A stretch of DNA of 64,000 nt from Mesorhizobium sp. (GTDB lineage Bacteria; Pseudomonadota; Alphaproteobacteria; Rhizobiales; Rhizobiaceae), in contig SAQE01000006.1 of the NCBI GenBank assembly GCA_004020545.1, forward strand, positions 113,941 through 177,940. The letters are read 5' to 3'. Shown here piece after piece: positions 39,756 to 47,928 of the stretch; the stretch's first letter is position 1; each line of letters opens with the position of its first letter. A model generated the notes under the pieces. It worked only from the letters and a program-made list of their open reading frames with translations. It had not been told where the DNA came from and did not search any database. The position numbers and the translations under genes were made by a program.

Positions 39756-41168
39756 TCATGCAGGCTGTCGGGCGATCTCTGTGATGATGTCGAAAGCCAT
39801 GTCGACGTCGGCAGCCGTCGACTCGAACTGCCCCACCTGGAAGCGGATCGCCACGCGCCCATCGACGCGGGTCTGTGTCAGATAGATGCGCCCGTCCGTG
39901 TTGATGGCATCGACCAGCCGCAGATTGTGCTCGTCCGGATCGGCGCCCGACGGTGCGCGGTGCCGGAACGAAAACAGCGACAGCATCGGCTCGGTGACGA
40001 GCTCGAAATCCGCTTCTCCGGCCAGGCGTTCGGCAAGACCTTCGCTCCAGGCGACATGGCTTCGGATCATGGCACGCAGGCCTTCGAGACCATGAGCACG
40101 CAACAGGAACCAGAGTTTCAGCGCCCGAAACCGTCTACCAAGCGGCACCGACCATTCGGAATAGTTGACGATGCCGTCATGGCCAAGCGTTTTCAGGAAT
40201 TCGGGTTTGATGGCCAGCGTGCGCACCAGGTCCTCCGGCTTGCGGATGAACTGGATCGAGCAGTCGAACTGAGCACCAAGCCATTTGTGCGGATTGAAGA
40301 CGATCGAATCGGCGCCTTCGACGCCGGCCCAGAAATGCCGGTACTCCGGACAGATCATCGCCGATCCCGCCCAGGCGGCATCGACGTGCAGATAGAGGTC
40401 GTGCCGCCTAGCGACAGCCGCGACGGCGGCGATGTCATCGGTACCGCCCGTGCTGGTGCCGCCGACGCTGGCAATGATACCAGTGGGCAGCAGGCCGGCT
40501 TCGCGATCGGCGATGATCGCTGCTTCCAGCGCCGGCGTGTCCATGGCGCGGAAACGGCCGGCGACCGGGATGCGGACGAGGTTTTCCTCACCGATGCCGG
40601 CGACCCAGATCGCCCGGTCGATCGAGGTATGGACCTGGTCGGAGGAGTAGACGCGCAGCTTCGCCTGCCCGGCGAGGCCTTGTCTGTTTCCCTGCCATTG
40701 AAGCGCCCGTTCGCGCATGGTGAGCACGGCGGCCAACGTCGCCGACGACGCCGAATCCTGGATAACGCCGGAAAAGCCTTCGGGCAGACCCAGCGCCTGG
40801 CGCATCCAGTCGACAATACGGGTCTCGAGTTCGGTCGCCGCCGGCGAGGTCTGCCAAAGCATGCATTGAGCTGCCATCGCCGAGACCAGATATTCGGCCA
40901 CAACCGAAACCGGCGCCGCGTTGGCGGGGAAGTAGGCGAAGAAGCGCGGATGCTGCCAATGCGTCATGCCGGGCACGATCTTCGTTTCGAAATCGGCGAA
41001 GATCTTTTCCATCGGCTCCGCGGTTTCGGGCGGCGACTCTTCGATGCTCCGGAAAATCTCCCCCGGCGCGATCGCTGGCCGCACCGGACGGTCGCGCAGG
41101 CTGGCCCGGTAGTCCGCGCCCCAATCGGCGGCGCGCCTCGACCAGTCCCGGAATTCCTCGTTGTCCAT
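39756..41168 (-). CDS. Pyridoxal-dependent (aromatic amino acid type) decarboxylase
   Basis: A 470-residue group II PLP decarboxylase. The PLP lysine is K295 in NPHKWLG; H180 (DQVHTS) would stack on the ring and D263 (HVDAAW) pairs with the pyridine nitrogen. The N-terminal PGMTHWQHPRFFAYFPAN is typical of aromatic-L-amino-acid decarboxylases and related aldehyde synthases. The substrate (tyrosine, tryptophan, phenylalanine, DOPA or other) cannot be decided from sequence. It is a stand-alone gene with a palindrome 57 bases upstream of its start. Confidence 0.9.
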   Translation of the reverse strand: MDNEEFRDWSRRAADWGADYRASLRDRPVRPAIAPGEIFRSIEESPPETAEPMEKIFADFETKIVPGMTHWQHPRFFAYFPANAAPVSVVAEYLVSAMAAQCMLWQTSPAATELETRIVDWMRQALGLPEGFSGVIQDSASSATLAAVLTMRERALQWQGNRQGLAGQAKLRVYSSDQVHTSIDRAIWVAGIGEENLVRIPVAGRFRAMDTPALEAAIIADREAGLLPTGIIASVGGTSTGGTDDIAAVAAVARRHDLYLHVDAAWAGSAMICPEYRHFWAGVEGADSIVFNPHKWLGAQFDCSIQFIRKPEDLVRTLAIKPEFLKTLGHDGIVNYSEWSVPLGRRFRALKLWFLLRAHGLEGLRAMIRSHVAWSEGLAERLAGEADFELVTEPMLSLFSFRHRAPSGADPDEHNLRLVDAINTDGRIYLTQTRVDGRVAIRFQVGQFESTAADVDMAFDIITEIARQPA

Positions 41169-41224
41169 GCATCCTCCCAGCAGCCGCCCGGACCGCTGGT
41201 CGACCGGCCATTCTCAATTTTTTA

Positions 41225-41236
41225 TTAACATGTTAA
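41225..41236. promoter_or_regulatory. Perfect palindrome TTAACATGTTAA upstream of decarboxylase
   Basis: A 12-bp perfect palindrome in an AT-rich gap between the Anbu gene stop and the decarboxylase start. It has the look of a dimeric repressor site (MarR or GntR type); the regulator is unknown. Confidence 0.45.
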
Positions 41237-41270
41237 ATATAACGACGCAACGACTGTGTGGGCAGATACC

Positions 41271-42002
41271 CTAGCCCGGAAAATCCGGCAGGCTGGCGAA
41301 AGCCGCCTTCAGCGCGTTGGACCAGCCATCCGAGATCGTGCGGTAATATTGGTCGTCCTGGCCGATCCGCTTCTTGAGGCCGACCTTGAAGGCATCCTCC
41401 TCAAGGAAGAGCAGGTCGAGCGGCAGGCCGACCGACAGGTTCGACTTCAACGTCGAGTCGAAGGAAACCAGAAGCAGCTTCACCGTCTCGGCGAGGCTCA
41501 TCGTACGGTCATAGGCGCGGATGATGATCGGCTTGCCGTATTTCGTCTCGCCGATCTGGAAGAATGGCGTGTCATCGGTCGACTCGATGAAATTGCCCTC
41601 GGGGTAGATCATGAACAGCCGTGGTGGACTGCCCTTGATCTGGCCTCCGAGGATGAAAGAGGCGTTGAAATAGGAATCGGCCTTGTCGCCGGCGGGCGAC
41701 GAATGGGCGATCACTTCCTTCACCGTGTCGCCGACCAGCCGCACCGCCTGATACATGGATGGCGTCTCGAGCAGCTTCTCGTGGCGATCGCCGACTGCCT
41801 TGGTACGCTCGTCGAGCAGGCTGACCACAGCCTGCGTGGTGGCTAGATTGCCCGCCGACATCAGCACGATGACGCGCTCCCCGGGCTCTTCCCAGACATG
41901 CATCTTCTTGAAGGTCGAGATCGAATCCATGCCGGCATTGGTGCGCGTGTCCGACATGAACACGAGCCCACGATCGATCTTGAGGCCGACGCAATAGGTC
42001 AT
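41271..42002 (-). CDS. Anbu proteasome-like protease
   Basis: A 243-residue Ntn-hydrolase of the Anbu (ancestral beta-subunit) family. After methionine removal Thr2 (MTYCVGLKIDRG) becomes the N-terminal nucleophile. DTRTNAGMD supplies the conserved Asp and FKKMHVW the catalytic Lys region. Anbu proteins assemble into open helical rings; peptidase activity of isolated Anbu is weak or debated. It is the last gene of the Anbu cluster (ATP-grasp, alpha-E, transglutaminase, Anbu), 33 bases after the transglutaminase gene. Such clusters are predicted to make and process peptide tags (Iyer, Aravind and colleagues). Confidence 0.93.
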   Translation of the reverse strand: MTYCVGLKIDRGLVFMSDTRTNAGMDSISTFKKMHVWEEPGERVIVLMSAGNLATTQAVVSLLDERTKAVGDRHEKLLETPSMYQAVRLVGDTVKEVIAHSSPAGDKADSYFNASFILGGQIKGSPPRLFMIYPEGNFIESTDDTPFFQIGETKYGKPIIIRAYDRTMSLAETVKLLLVSFDSTLKSNLSVGLPLDLLFLEEDAFKVGLKKRIGQDDQYYRTISDGWSNALKAAFASLPDFPG

Positions 42003-42035
42003 GAGTCTTCTTAAGCCAGCGAATCTCGACGAAGA

Positions 42036-42830
42036 TTACTGCTCCACCGTGACGGTGACGGCAAGCTTCTCTTCCGCTTGACCGAGCAGAATTCCCGATA
42101 CCGGTGAGGCATCGCGATAGTCGCGACCCGTCGCCACCCTCACATAGCGCTCGTCTGGAGAAATACCGTTTGCGGGATCAAAGGCAACCCAGCCGAGCCC
42201 CGGAACATGCGCCTCGGCCCAGGCGTGGCTCGCCGCCTGTTCGGCGGCCGCGTCCGTCATCAGATAGCCGCTGACATAGCGAGCGGGAAAACCCATCGCG
42301 CGCGCCGCGGCGATAAAGATGTGGCTGTGGTCCTGGCAGACGCCGCTCTTCAGCGCCAGAGCTTCTTCGGCCGGCGTGACGACGCTGGTCGCGCCCGGCT
42401 TGTAGGCGACCCGCTCGCGGATCATGCCCATCAGCCGGTGCAGCCGCTCGATATCGGTCCCCTCGCCGGCGGAGCCAATAAGCTCACGGATACCATCGCC
42501 GGCGGTGGTCAACGGTGTCTGCTGGCCGAACAGCCAGAGCGGCGCGAAACCCTGATGCGGGCCGGACACACCCGCCGTGTCGCGCGTCGTCACTTCGCCG
42601 GAGGCTTCGACCGTGATGGTGTTGTGGCCGCCCTCCGCACTCACCAGCCGCGTGTCGTTGCCGAACTGGTCGACGAAACGCACTTCCTCACGCGCGCCGT
42701 CGACCTTAATCGCCCAGCTTGCCACGGTCTGTGTATGCCCGCTCTGCGGCAGCAGGCGCAGCCGCTGCAGCAGATACTGCACCGGCGCGTCGTAGCGGTA
42801 CTCGGTCCGGTGGGTGATCTTGAGCCGCAT
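42036..42830 (-). CDS. Transglutaminase-like cysteine protease of the Anbu cluster
   Basis: A 264-residue transglutaminase family protein with an N-terminal beta-domain opening MRLKITHRTEYRYDAPVQ, typical of the bacterial transglutaminase-like group. The catalytic triad is C165 (SGVCQDHSH), H202 (SHAWAEA) and D218 (FDPANG). It is predicted to hydrolyse amide bonds or transfer peptides made by the ATP-grasp partner. The ATG at 42830 gives the family N-terminus; the longer frame to 43661 is the shadow of the alpha-E gene. It is 20 bases downstream of the alpha-E gene. Confidence 0.93.
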   Translation of the reverse strand: MRLKITHRTEYRYDAPVQYLLQRLRLLPQSGHTQTVASWAIKVDGAREEVRFVDQFGNDTRLVSAEGGHNTITVEASGEVTTRDTAGVSGPHQGFAPLWLFGQQTPLTTAGDGIRELIGSAGEGTDIERLHRLMGMIRERVAYKPGATSVVTPAEEALALKSGVCQDHSHIFIAAARAMGFPARYVSGYLMTDAAAEQAASHAWAEAHVPGLGWVAFDPANGISPDERYVRVATGRDYRDASPVSGILLGQAEEKLAVTVTVEQ

Positions 42831-42850
42831 GGCGCCTGCCCCTTCAGCGC

Positions 42851-43792
42851 TCAATAAAACCGGTAGTCCTGTGCAATCTCGTCGCCCAGTCTTGTATTGT
42901 CGCGAATGAACTCGGCCAGGAATTCGTGCAGGCCGTGGTCGAAAATATCCTTGATCGAACCCTTCCTCAGCATGGCCTGTGTCTTCTCGGCCGTGGCATG
43001 GCAGGCATGGCGCTCGCCATAATCGTCGGCGAGGAACTTCAGATGCTCCGCCAGGAAGCGGTAGCAGAAGGTGAGCGAGCGCGGCATGCGGACATTGAGG
43101 ATCAGATAATCGGCAATGTTGGTCGGCTTGTAGTCGGCCTCGTAAACCCAGCGGTAGGAGCGGTGCGCCGACACCGAGCGCAGGATCGATTCCCATTGAT
43201 AGTTGTCGAGCGTCGAGCCCACCCAGGAGATCGACGGCAGCAGCACGTAATATTTGACGTCGAGGATGCGGGCGGTGTTGTCGGCGCGCTCGACATAGGT
43301 GCCAAGCTGCGAGAAATCGAAAATCTCGTTGCGCAGCATCGTGCCGTAGAATGAGCCGCGGATCAGCGCCGTCTCGCGCTTGATGGCGTCGAGCACCGTC
43401 GGCAGGTCGCGTTCGTCTATCGGCCTTGCCAGCATACGCTTCAGCGACATCCAGGCTTCGTTGATGCTTTCCCAGGTCTCGCGGGTCAGCGCGGTGCGCA
43501 CCATGCGCGCGTTGTTGCGCGCGGTCTCGATCGACGACATCGTGCTCGATGGGTTCGAGATGTCGCGCAACAAGAAATCCGAGACGTTGGCGACGGTGTA
43601 ATCCTGGTATTTCTGCGAGAAGGCAAGGTCGGAACCGGCGCTGAGCAGCACCGAGTTCCATTCCTCGGACGCGTTCTGGGTGCGTGTCAGCGCCATGCGC
43701 AGGCCGGCATCGACAAGGCGCGCCATGTTTTCGGCCCGCTCGATATAGCGGTTCATCCAGTAGAGACCGTTGGCTGTGCGGCCCAAAAGCAT
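42851..43792 (-). CDS. Alpha-E domain protein (DUF403) of the Anbu cluster
   Basis: A 313-residue all-helical protein beginning MLLGRTANGLYWMNRYIERAENMARLVD, the alpha-E signature with paired Glu-Arg. Glu and Arg recur along the chain, for example YVERADNTARILDVKYY near residue 170. Function is not biochemically known; alpha-E proteins co-occur with permuted ATP-grasp and transglutaminase proteins and are thought to assist peptide ligation. A start at 43792 is supported by the family N-terminus. The 470 bases upstream hold the IVS-like insertion, separating it from its ATP-grasp partner. Confidence 0.93.
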   Translation of the reverse strand: MLLGRTANGLYWMNRYIERAENMARLVDAGLRMALTRTQNASEEWNSVLLSAGSDLAFSQKYQDYTVANVSDFLLRDISNPSSTMSSIETARNNARMVRTALTRETWESINEAWMSLKRMLARPIDERDLPTVLDAIKRETALIRGSFYGTMLRNEIFDFSQLGTYVERADNTARILDVKYYVLLPSISWVGSTLDNYQWESILRSVSAHRSYRWVYEADYKPTNIADYLILNVRMPRSLTFCYRFLAEHLKFLADDYGERHACHATAEKTQAMLRKGSIKDIFDHGLHEFLAEFIRDNTRLGDEIAQDYRFY

Positions 43793-43811
43793 ATCAGCTT
43801 GCTCCGATGTC

Positions 43812-44259
43812 GAGCGAATAGCGAATAGCGAGTAGCGAGTAGCGGAAAAAGCACTTCATGACTTTTGTTGCAGGCTCCGGATCAACGCAGCATTTTCCCG
43901 ATTTCATCAGTTTGGCCAAGCAAGCTGGCGACCTCCGCTTCGACCATCAATCCCACCTCTCCACTCAGTATGAGATGAGTCTCCAACTCTTTCAGAGAAC
44001 CCTGCGCCGTGCGAAGAAATTGAATAAAGGCTCCTGTACTTTCTCTGCCGTGACCCTCTGCAACATTCGCTGCGATGGAAGCCGCCGAGCGTCGTATCTG
44101 AGAGGTCATCCCGTATGCTTCGCTGTTCGGAAAACCTTTCGTGGCCGAGTAGCAATTTACTGCCAACTTCAAGGCTGCCTTCCAAACGATCAGATCTCGG
44201 TAGGAATTGATTGCCGTCGTATTCCCCTCTTTTCCCTACTCGCTACTCGCTATTCGCTC
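43812..44259. mobile_element. IVS-like insertion with inverted heptamer-repeat ends and a four-helix-bundle gene
   Basis: The left end (43812-43849) contains GAGCGAATAGCGAATAGCGA and continues with AGCGAGT-type heptamers to GCGGAAAA. The right end (44230-44259) is its reverse complement with one heptamer fewer: TTTTCCCTACTCGC then TACTCGCTATTCGCTC. These flank a small gene similar to 23S rRNA intervening-sequence (S23) proteins. rRNA IVS elements share this design: inverted ends around a four-helix protein gene. The element lies exactly between the stop of the ATP-grasp gene and the start of the alpha-E gene. No transposase is present. Confidence 0.6.
43882..44220 (-). CDS. Four-helix-bundle (S23/IVS-type) protein, start codon apparently lost
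   Basis: The frame encodes about 112 residues with the family landmarks SYRDLIVWKAALKLA, CYSATKGFPNSE, YGMTSQIRRSAASIAANVAEG, STGAFIQFLRTAQGSLKELETHL. Homology clearly begins upstream of the only conventional start in the frame, a TTG at 44172. In the expected place GAGGGG is followed by AAT and then ACG (44220-44218), so ATG seems to have changed to ACG. The stop TAG that opens the frame lies in the terminal repeat. It may be silent, use ACG or TTG weakly, or be a decayed copy. The role of the solitary protein is unknown. Confidence 0.75.
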   Translation of the reverse strand, partial: TTAINSYRDLIVWKAALKLAVNCYSATKGFPNSEAYGMTSQIRRSAASIAANVAEGHGRESTGAFIQFLRTAQGSLKELETHLILSGEVGLMVEAEVASLLGQTDEIGKMLR

Positions 44260-44262
44260 GTC

Positions 44263-45699
44263 TCAATCATCCAGCACCCAGGTATCTTTGGTGCCGCCGC
44301 CTTGTGATGAGTTGACGACCAGCGAGCCTTCCTTCAGCGCAACCCGCGTCAGCCCTCCGGGCACGAGTTGGATGCGGTCGGAGACCAGCACGTAAGGCCG
44401 AAGATCGACATGGCGCGGCGACAGACCCTTTTCGGTCAGGATCGGGCAGGTCGACAGCGCCAGCGTCGGCTGGGCGATATAGTTTGCCGGCTTCGCCTGC
44501 AGCTTCATGGCGAAGTCCTGGCATTCCTTCTTGGTCGCCGCCGGGCCGACCAGCATGCCGTAACCGCCCGAGCCGTGCACTTCCTTGATCACGAGCTCGC
44601 TGATGTGCTCCAGCACGTATTTCAGGCTGTCCGCCTCGGAGCAGCGCCAGGTCGGGATGTTGCCGAGGATCGCCTTGCGGCCGGTGTAGAACTCGACGAT
44701 CTCAGGCATGTAGGAATAGATCGCCTTGTCGTCGGCGATGCCAGTTCCCGGCGCATTCGCAATGGTGATATTGCCGGCACGGTAGACATCCATGATGCCC
44801 GGCACGCCAAGCGCGGAGTCCGGCCGGAAGGTCAGCGGATCGAGGAAAGCATCGTCGACGCGCCGGTAGAGCACGTCGATCTGCTTGTAGCCCTCCGTGG
44901 TGCGCATCGTGACATGGCCGTCGACGACGCGCAGATCCTGTCCCTCGACCAGTTGCACGCCCATCTGGTCGGCAAGGAAGGCGTGCTCGAAATAGGCGGA
45001 GTTGTAGCTGCCCGGCGTCAGCACGGCGATGGTCGGCGCGTCCTTGGTGCTTTGCGGCCGCACCGCCGCGAGCGACTGGCGCAGCAGTTGCGGATAGTTC
45101 TCGACCGGCCTCACCTTGATCTGCTGGAAGAGCTCCGGGAAGAGCTGCATCATCGTCTCGCGGTTCTCCAGCATGTAGGAGACGCCGGAAGGCGTGCGGG
45201 CATTGTCCTCCAACACATAGAACTCGTTCTCGCTGATGCGGACGATGTCGACGCCGATGATGTGGGTGTAGACGCCCGCCGGCGGCCTCACACCGATCAT
45301 CTCGGGCAGGAAGGCCTCATTCTTCGCCACCAGCTCCTTGGGGACACGCCCCGCGCGCAGGATCTCTTGACGGTGGTAGATGTCGTCGAGAAAGGCATTG
45401 AGCGCCTGCACCCGCTGCTCGATACCTTGCGTCAGCCGGCGCCATTCCTGGCCGGAAATGATGCGCGGAACGATGTCGAAGGGGATCAGCCGTTCGGAGG
45501 CCTCCTGTTCGCCATAGACGGCGAAGGTGATGCCCGTCTTGCGGAAGACACGCTCTGCGTCCTGCATTTTCTGGGTGAGCCTGGCCGGGTCCTGTTCCTT
45601 CAGCCAGCGATCGTAAGCCTGATATGGTTTTCTCAATCCGGAGACTTCCGGAAGCATTTCGTCGAACGCTGCCAATCGCGTACTCCCCTCTGAAACCAT
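44263..45699 (-). CDS. Circularly permuted type 2 ATP-grasp protein of the Anbu cluster
   Basis: A 478-residue protein of the DUF404/DUF407 permuted ATP-grasp family. It shows YGEQEASERLIPFDIVPRII, the long IIGVDIVRISENEFYVLEDNARTPSGVSYM with Mg2+ and nucleotide contacts, RRVDDAFLDPL, NAPGTGIADDKAIYSYMPEI, and VIKEVHGSGGYGMLVGP. It is predicted to ligate amino acids or peptides using ATP. The ATG at 45699 is preferred (GAGG upstream, family start MVSEGS); the frame to 45732 adds 11 residues. It is the first gene of the Anbu cluster and is followed by the IVS-like element, then the alpha-E gene. Confidence 0.93.
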   Translation of the reverse strand: MVSEGSTRLAAFDEMLPEVSGLRKPYQAYDRWLKEQDPARLTQKMQDAERVFRKTGITFAVYGEQEASERLIPFDIVPRIISGQEWRRLTQGIEQRVQALNAFLDDIYHRQEILRAGRVPKELVAKNEAFLPEMIGVRPPAGVYTHIIGVDIVRISENEFYVLEDNARTPSGVSYMLENRETMMQLFPELFQQIKVRPVENYPQLLRQSLAAVRPQSTKDAPTIAVLTPGSYNSAYFEHAFLADQMGVQLVEGQDLRVVDGHVTMRTTEGYKQIDVLYRRVDDAFLDPLTFRPDSALGVPGIMDVYRAGNITIANAPGTGIADDKAIYSYMPEIVEFYTGRKAILGNIPTWRCSEADSLKYVLEHISELVIKEVHGSGGYGMLVGPAATKKECQDFAMKLQAKPANYIAQPTLALSTCPILTEKGLSPRHVDLRPYVLVSDRIQLVPGGLTRVALKEGSLVVNSSQGGGTKDTWVLDD

Positions 45700-45843
45700 T
45701 TCACTGGCCTCGCCGGAGAAAATCAAGCGCAATCGATGATTTGGTGAGCGTCGGCGATCGTTATGTCGAAGTTGCCTAAGATTAAGGCAGAGCCGCCGGG
45801 CTGAGGTCAGGCGCTGCCTCGTGCCCGAGCAAGGCAGGCGCGG

Positions 45844-46080
45844 TCAGAATGCCCGGAAGGTGACGATGGTGAAGGTGTCCTTGATTCCGGGCAGAATCTG
45901 CACCCTCTCGTTGACGAAGTGCCCGACGTCTTCCGCATCATCGACATAGAATTTGGCGAGCAGGTCGTAATTGCCGGCGGTCGAATAGATCTCGGAAGCG
46001 ATCTCGGCATCGGCGAGCGCGCTGGCGACCTCATAGGCCTTGCCCAGGTCGCACTTTATCTGCACGAAAAATGCCTTCAT
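45844..46080 (-). CDS. Stand-alone Lrp/AsnC ligand-binding (RAM) domain protein
   Basis: A 78-residue protein opening MKAFFVQIKCDLGKAYEVA and ending LPGIKDTFTIVTFRAF. This is only the effector/dimerisation (RAM) domain of Lrp/AsnC regulators, without the DNA-binding helix-turn-helix. Such single-domain proteins bind amino acids and may form mixed assemblies with full-length Lrp proteins. The ATG at 46080 gives the whole domain; the longer frame upstream to 46305 shows no HTH. It is transcribed upstream of the ATP-grasp gene on the same strand, with 145 bases between. Confidence 0.88.
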   Translation of the reverse strand: MKAFFVQIKCDLGKAYEVASALADAEIASEIYSTAGNYDLLAKFYVDDAEDVGHFVNERVQILPGIKDTFTIVTFRAF

Positions 46081-46330
46081 TGCCGATCCTGTGAGCTTAT
46101 ACGCGAATAAGCGGCCCTTTTGGCAGACTGCCGCCCCGCTTTCAAGCATCACGGCGCAGGCCTTGGCGACCGCTTGCCGCAATTCGGCGGCCGGCATGCC
46201 GCCGGAATAGGCTGCCGCCGGCCCGGTTGTCGATGCGGGCAAGAATCTTCCCAGTGCGGTGAAACCACGGCAGGGCGGCCAGCGTATGTTAGACTGCGCC
46301 TTCACAACGTGAATTTACGGGAGACAGGCC

Positions 46331-46750
46331 ATGCGCCGCGCTTTGTTCGCACTCGCTCTCGTTCCGATGCTTCTTGCATCCATAGCCTTTGCCGGCGACG
46401 CCGAGATCAAGGCGGCGCAGACGGTCATCGACAGCCAGCTCAAGGCATTCCTCGCCGATGACGACGCCACCGCCTACAGTTTCGCGGCGCCGAACGTGAA
46501 GCGCGTCTTCCCGACCGTCGACACCTTCATGAACATGGTGACCAACGGCTACGCGCCGGTGCGCAAACCGCAAACCTATTCCTTCGGCAAGGTGGAGCAG
46601 ACCGGGCCGGCCTCGATCATCCAGCAGGTGCTGATCGTCGGCCCCGACGGCAAGGACTATGAGGCGATCTACACGCTGGAGCAGCAGCCCGACGGCAGCT
46701 TCAAGATCACCGGCTGCAGCCTGCGCGCCTCGACTTCGGTCAGCACTTGA
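46331..46750 (+). CDS. DUF4864 secreted protein
   Basis: A 139-residue protein with a signal peptide (MRRALFALALVPMLLASIAF, cleavage near residue 21) and a DUF4864 body: IKAAQTVIDSQLKAFLADDD, AYSFAAPNVKRVFPT and GPDGKDYEAIYTLEQQPDG. The fold resembles NTF2-like domains. Function is unknown. A CGGGAGAC site precedes the start. It ends 4 bases before the stop of the convergent tgt gene. Confidence 0.85.
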   Translation: MRRALFALALVPMLLASIAFAGDAEIKAAQTVIDSQLKAFLADDDATAYSFAAPNVKRVFPTVDTFMNMVTNGYAPVRKPQTYSFGKVEQTGPASIIQQVLIVGPDGKDYEAIYTLEQQPDGSFKITGCSLRASTSVST

Positions 46751-46754
46751 GACC

Positions 46755-47885
46755 TCACAGCGCCGGAATATCGCCCCTCGCCCAGCCTTCCGAAATCTCC
46801 GCCGCGCGCGCCTCGAAAGCCTGCGCCTCGATCGCGGCCCGGATGTCCTGCATCAGCTTCTGATAATAGAACAGGTTGTTCCAGGTGAGCAGCATTGCGC
46901 CGAGCGTCTCTTGCGAACGCACCAGATGATGCAGATAGGCGCGCGAATAGTCGCGCGCGGCGGGACAGTCGCTTTCCTCGTCCAGCGGACGTGGATCGTC
47001 GGCGTGGCGGGCGTTGCGCAGGTTGATCTTGCCGCGGCGTGTATAGGCAAGACCGTGTCGGCCGGCGCGCGTCGGCATCACGCAGTCGAACATGTCGATG
47101 CCGCGCGCTACCGATTTCAAGATGTCGCCCGGCGTGCCGACGCCCATCAGATAGCGCGGCCTTTCGGCCGGCAGTTCCGGACAGGTGATCTCGAGCATCT
47201 CCAGCATCACCGCCTGCGGCTCGCCTACCGCCAGGCCGCCGACAGCATAGCCTTTAAGGTCCATCGCCTTCAGCGCCTGCGCCGAGCGCACACGCATGGC
47301 AGCGCTGTCGCCGCCCTGGACGATGCCGAACATCGCTTTGCCCGGCTGGTCGCCGAACGCCGCCTTGCAGCGTTCGGCCCAGCGCAGCGACAATTCCATG
47401 GCGCGCTCGATCTCCTTGGGCTTGGCGGGAAGCGCGGTGCATTCGTCGAGCTGCATCTGGATGTCGGAATCGAGCAGTCCCTGGATCTCGATCGACCGTT
47501 CCGGCGACATCTCGTAGGGCGCGCCGTCGATATGCGAGCGGAAGGTGACGCCTTTTTCGCTGAGCTTTCTCAACTTCGACAGCGACATGACCTGAAAGCC
47601 GCCGCTGTCGGTCAGGATCGGGTACGGCCAGCGCGCGAACTCATGCAACCCGCCGAGCTTCGCCACGCGCTCGGCGCCCGGCCTAAGCATCAGATGATAG
47701 GTGTTGCCGAGGATGATGTCGGCGCCGACGCCGCGCACCTGGTCCATATACATGGCCTTGACGGTGCCCCCGGTGCCGACCGGCATAAAGGCCGGCGTGC
47801 GGATTTCGCCGCGCGGCATGCTGATCAGACCGCGCCGCGCCTTGCCGTCGGTGGCGATGAGCTTGAAAGAAAAAGTCTCAGCCAT
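46755..47885 (-). CDS. tgt: Queuine/preQ1 tRNA-ribosyltransferase
   Basis: A 376-residue Tgt that exchanges guanine-34 for preQ1 in tRNAs with GUN anticodons. Seen here: [16 protein letters not shown], the Asp motif [13 protein letters not shown] with the first catalytic Asp, GLAVGEPQ, and the zinc-binding C-terminal cluster [13 protein letters not shown] with later Cys and His. The start at 47885 (MAETFSFKL) follows the family N-terminus; the longer frame to 48014 overlaps queA. It lies downstream of queA, the following step in queuosine synthesis. Confidence 0.97.
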   Translation of the reverse strand: MAETFSFKLIATDGKARRGLISMPRGEIRTPAFMPVGTGGTVKAMYMDQVRGVGADIILGNTYHLMLRPGAERVAKLGGLHEFARWPYPILTDSGGFQVMSLSKLRKLSEKGVTFRSHIDGAPYEMSPERSIEIQGLLDSDIQMQLDECTALPAKPKEIERAMELSLRWAERCKAAFGDQPGKAMFGIVQGGDSAAMRVRSAQALKAMDLKGYAVGGLAVGEPQAVMLEMLEITCPELPAERPRYLMGVGTPGDILKSVARGIDMFDCVMPTRAGRHGLAYTRRGKINLRNARHADDPRPLDEESDCPAARDYSRAYLHHLVRSQETLGAMLLTWNNLFYYQKLMQDIRAAIEAQAFEARAAEISEGWARGDIPAL

Positions 47886-47928
47886 CGAGTTCCTTATCAT
47901 GGACGAGCGTGCCTGGTGTTTTTCGAGA

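Noticed and set aside
43812-43849. Heptamer repeats considered as a CRISPR fragment or simple satellite
   Set aside because: No spacers; the matching reverse-complement copy at 44230-44259 makes paired element ends the better reading.
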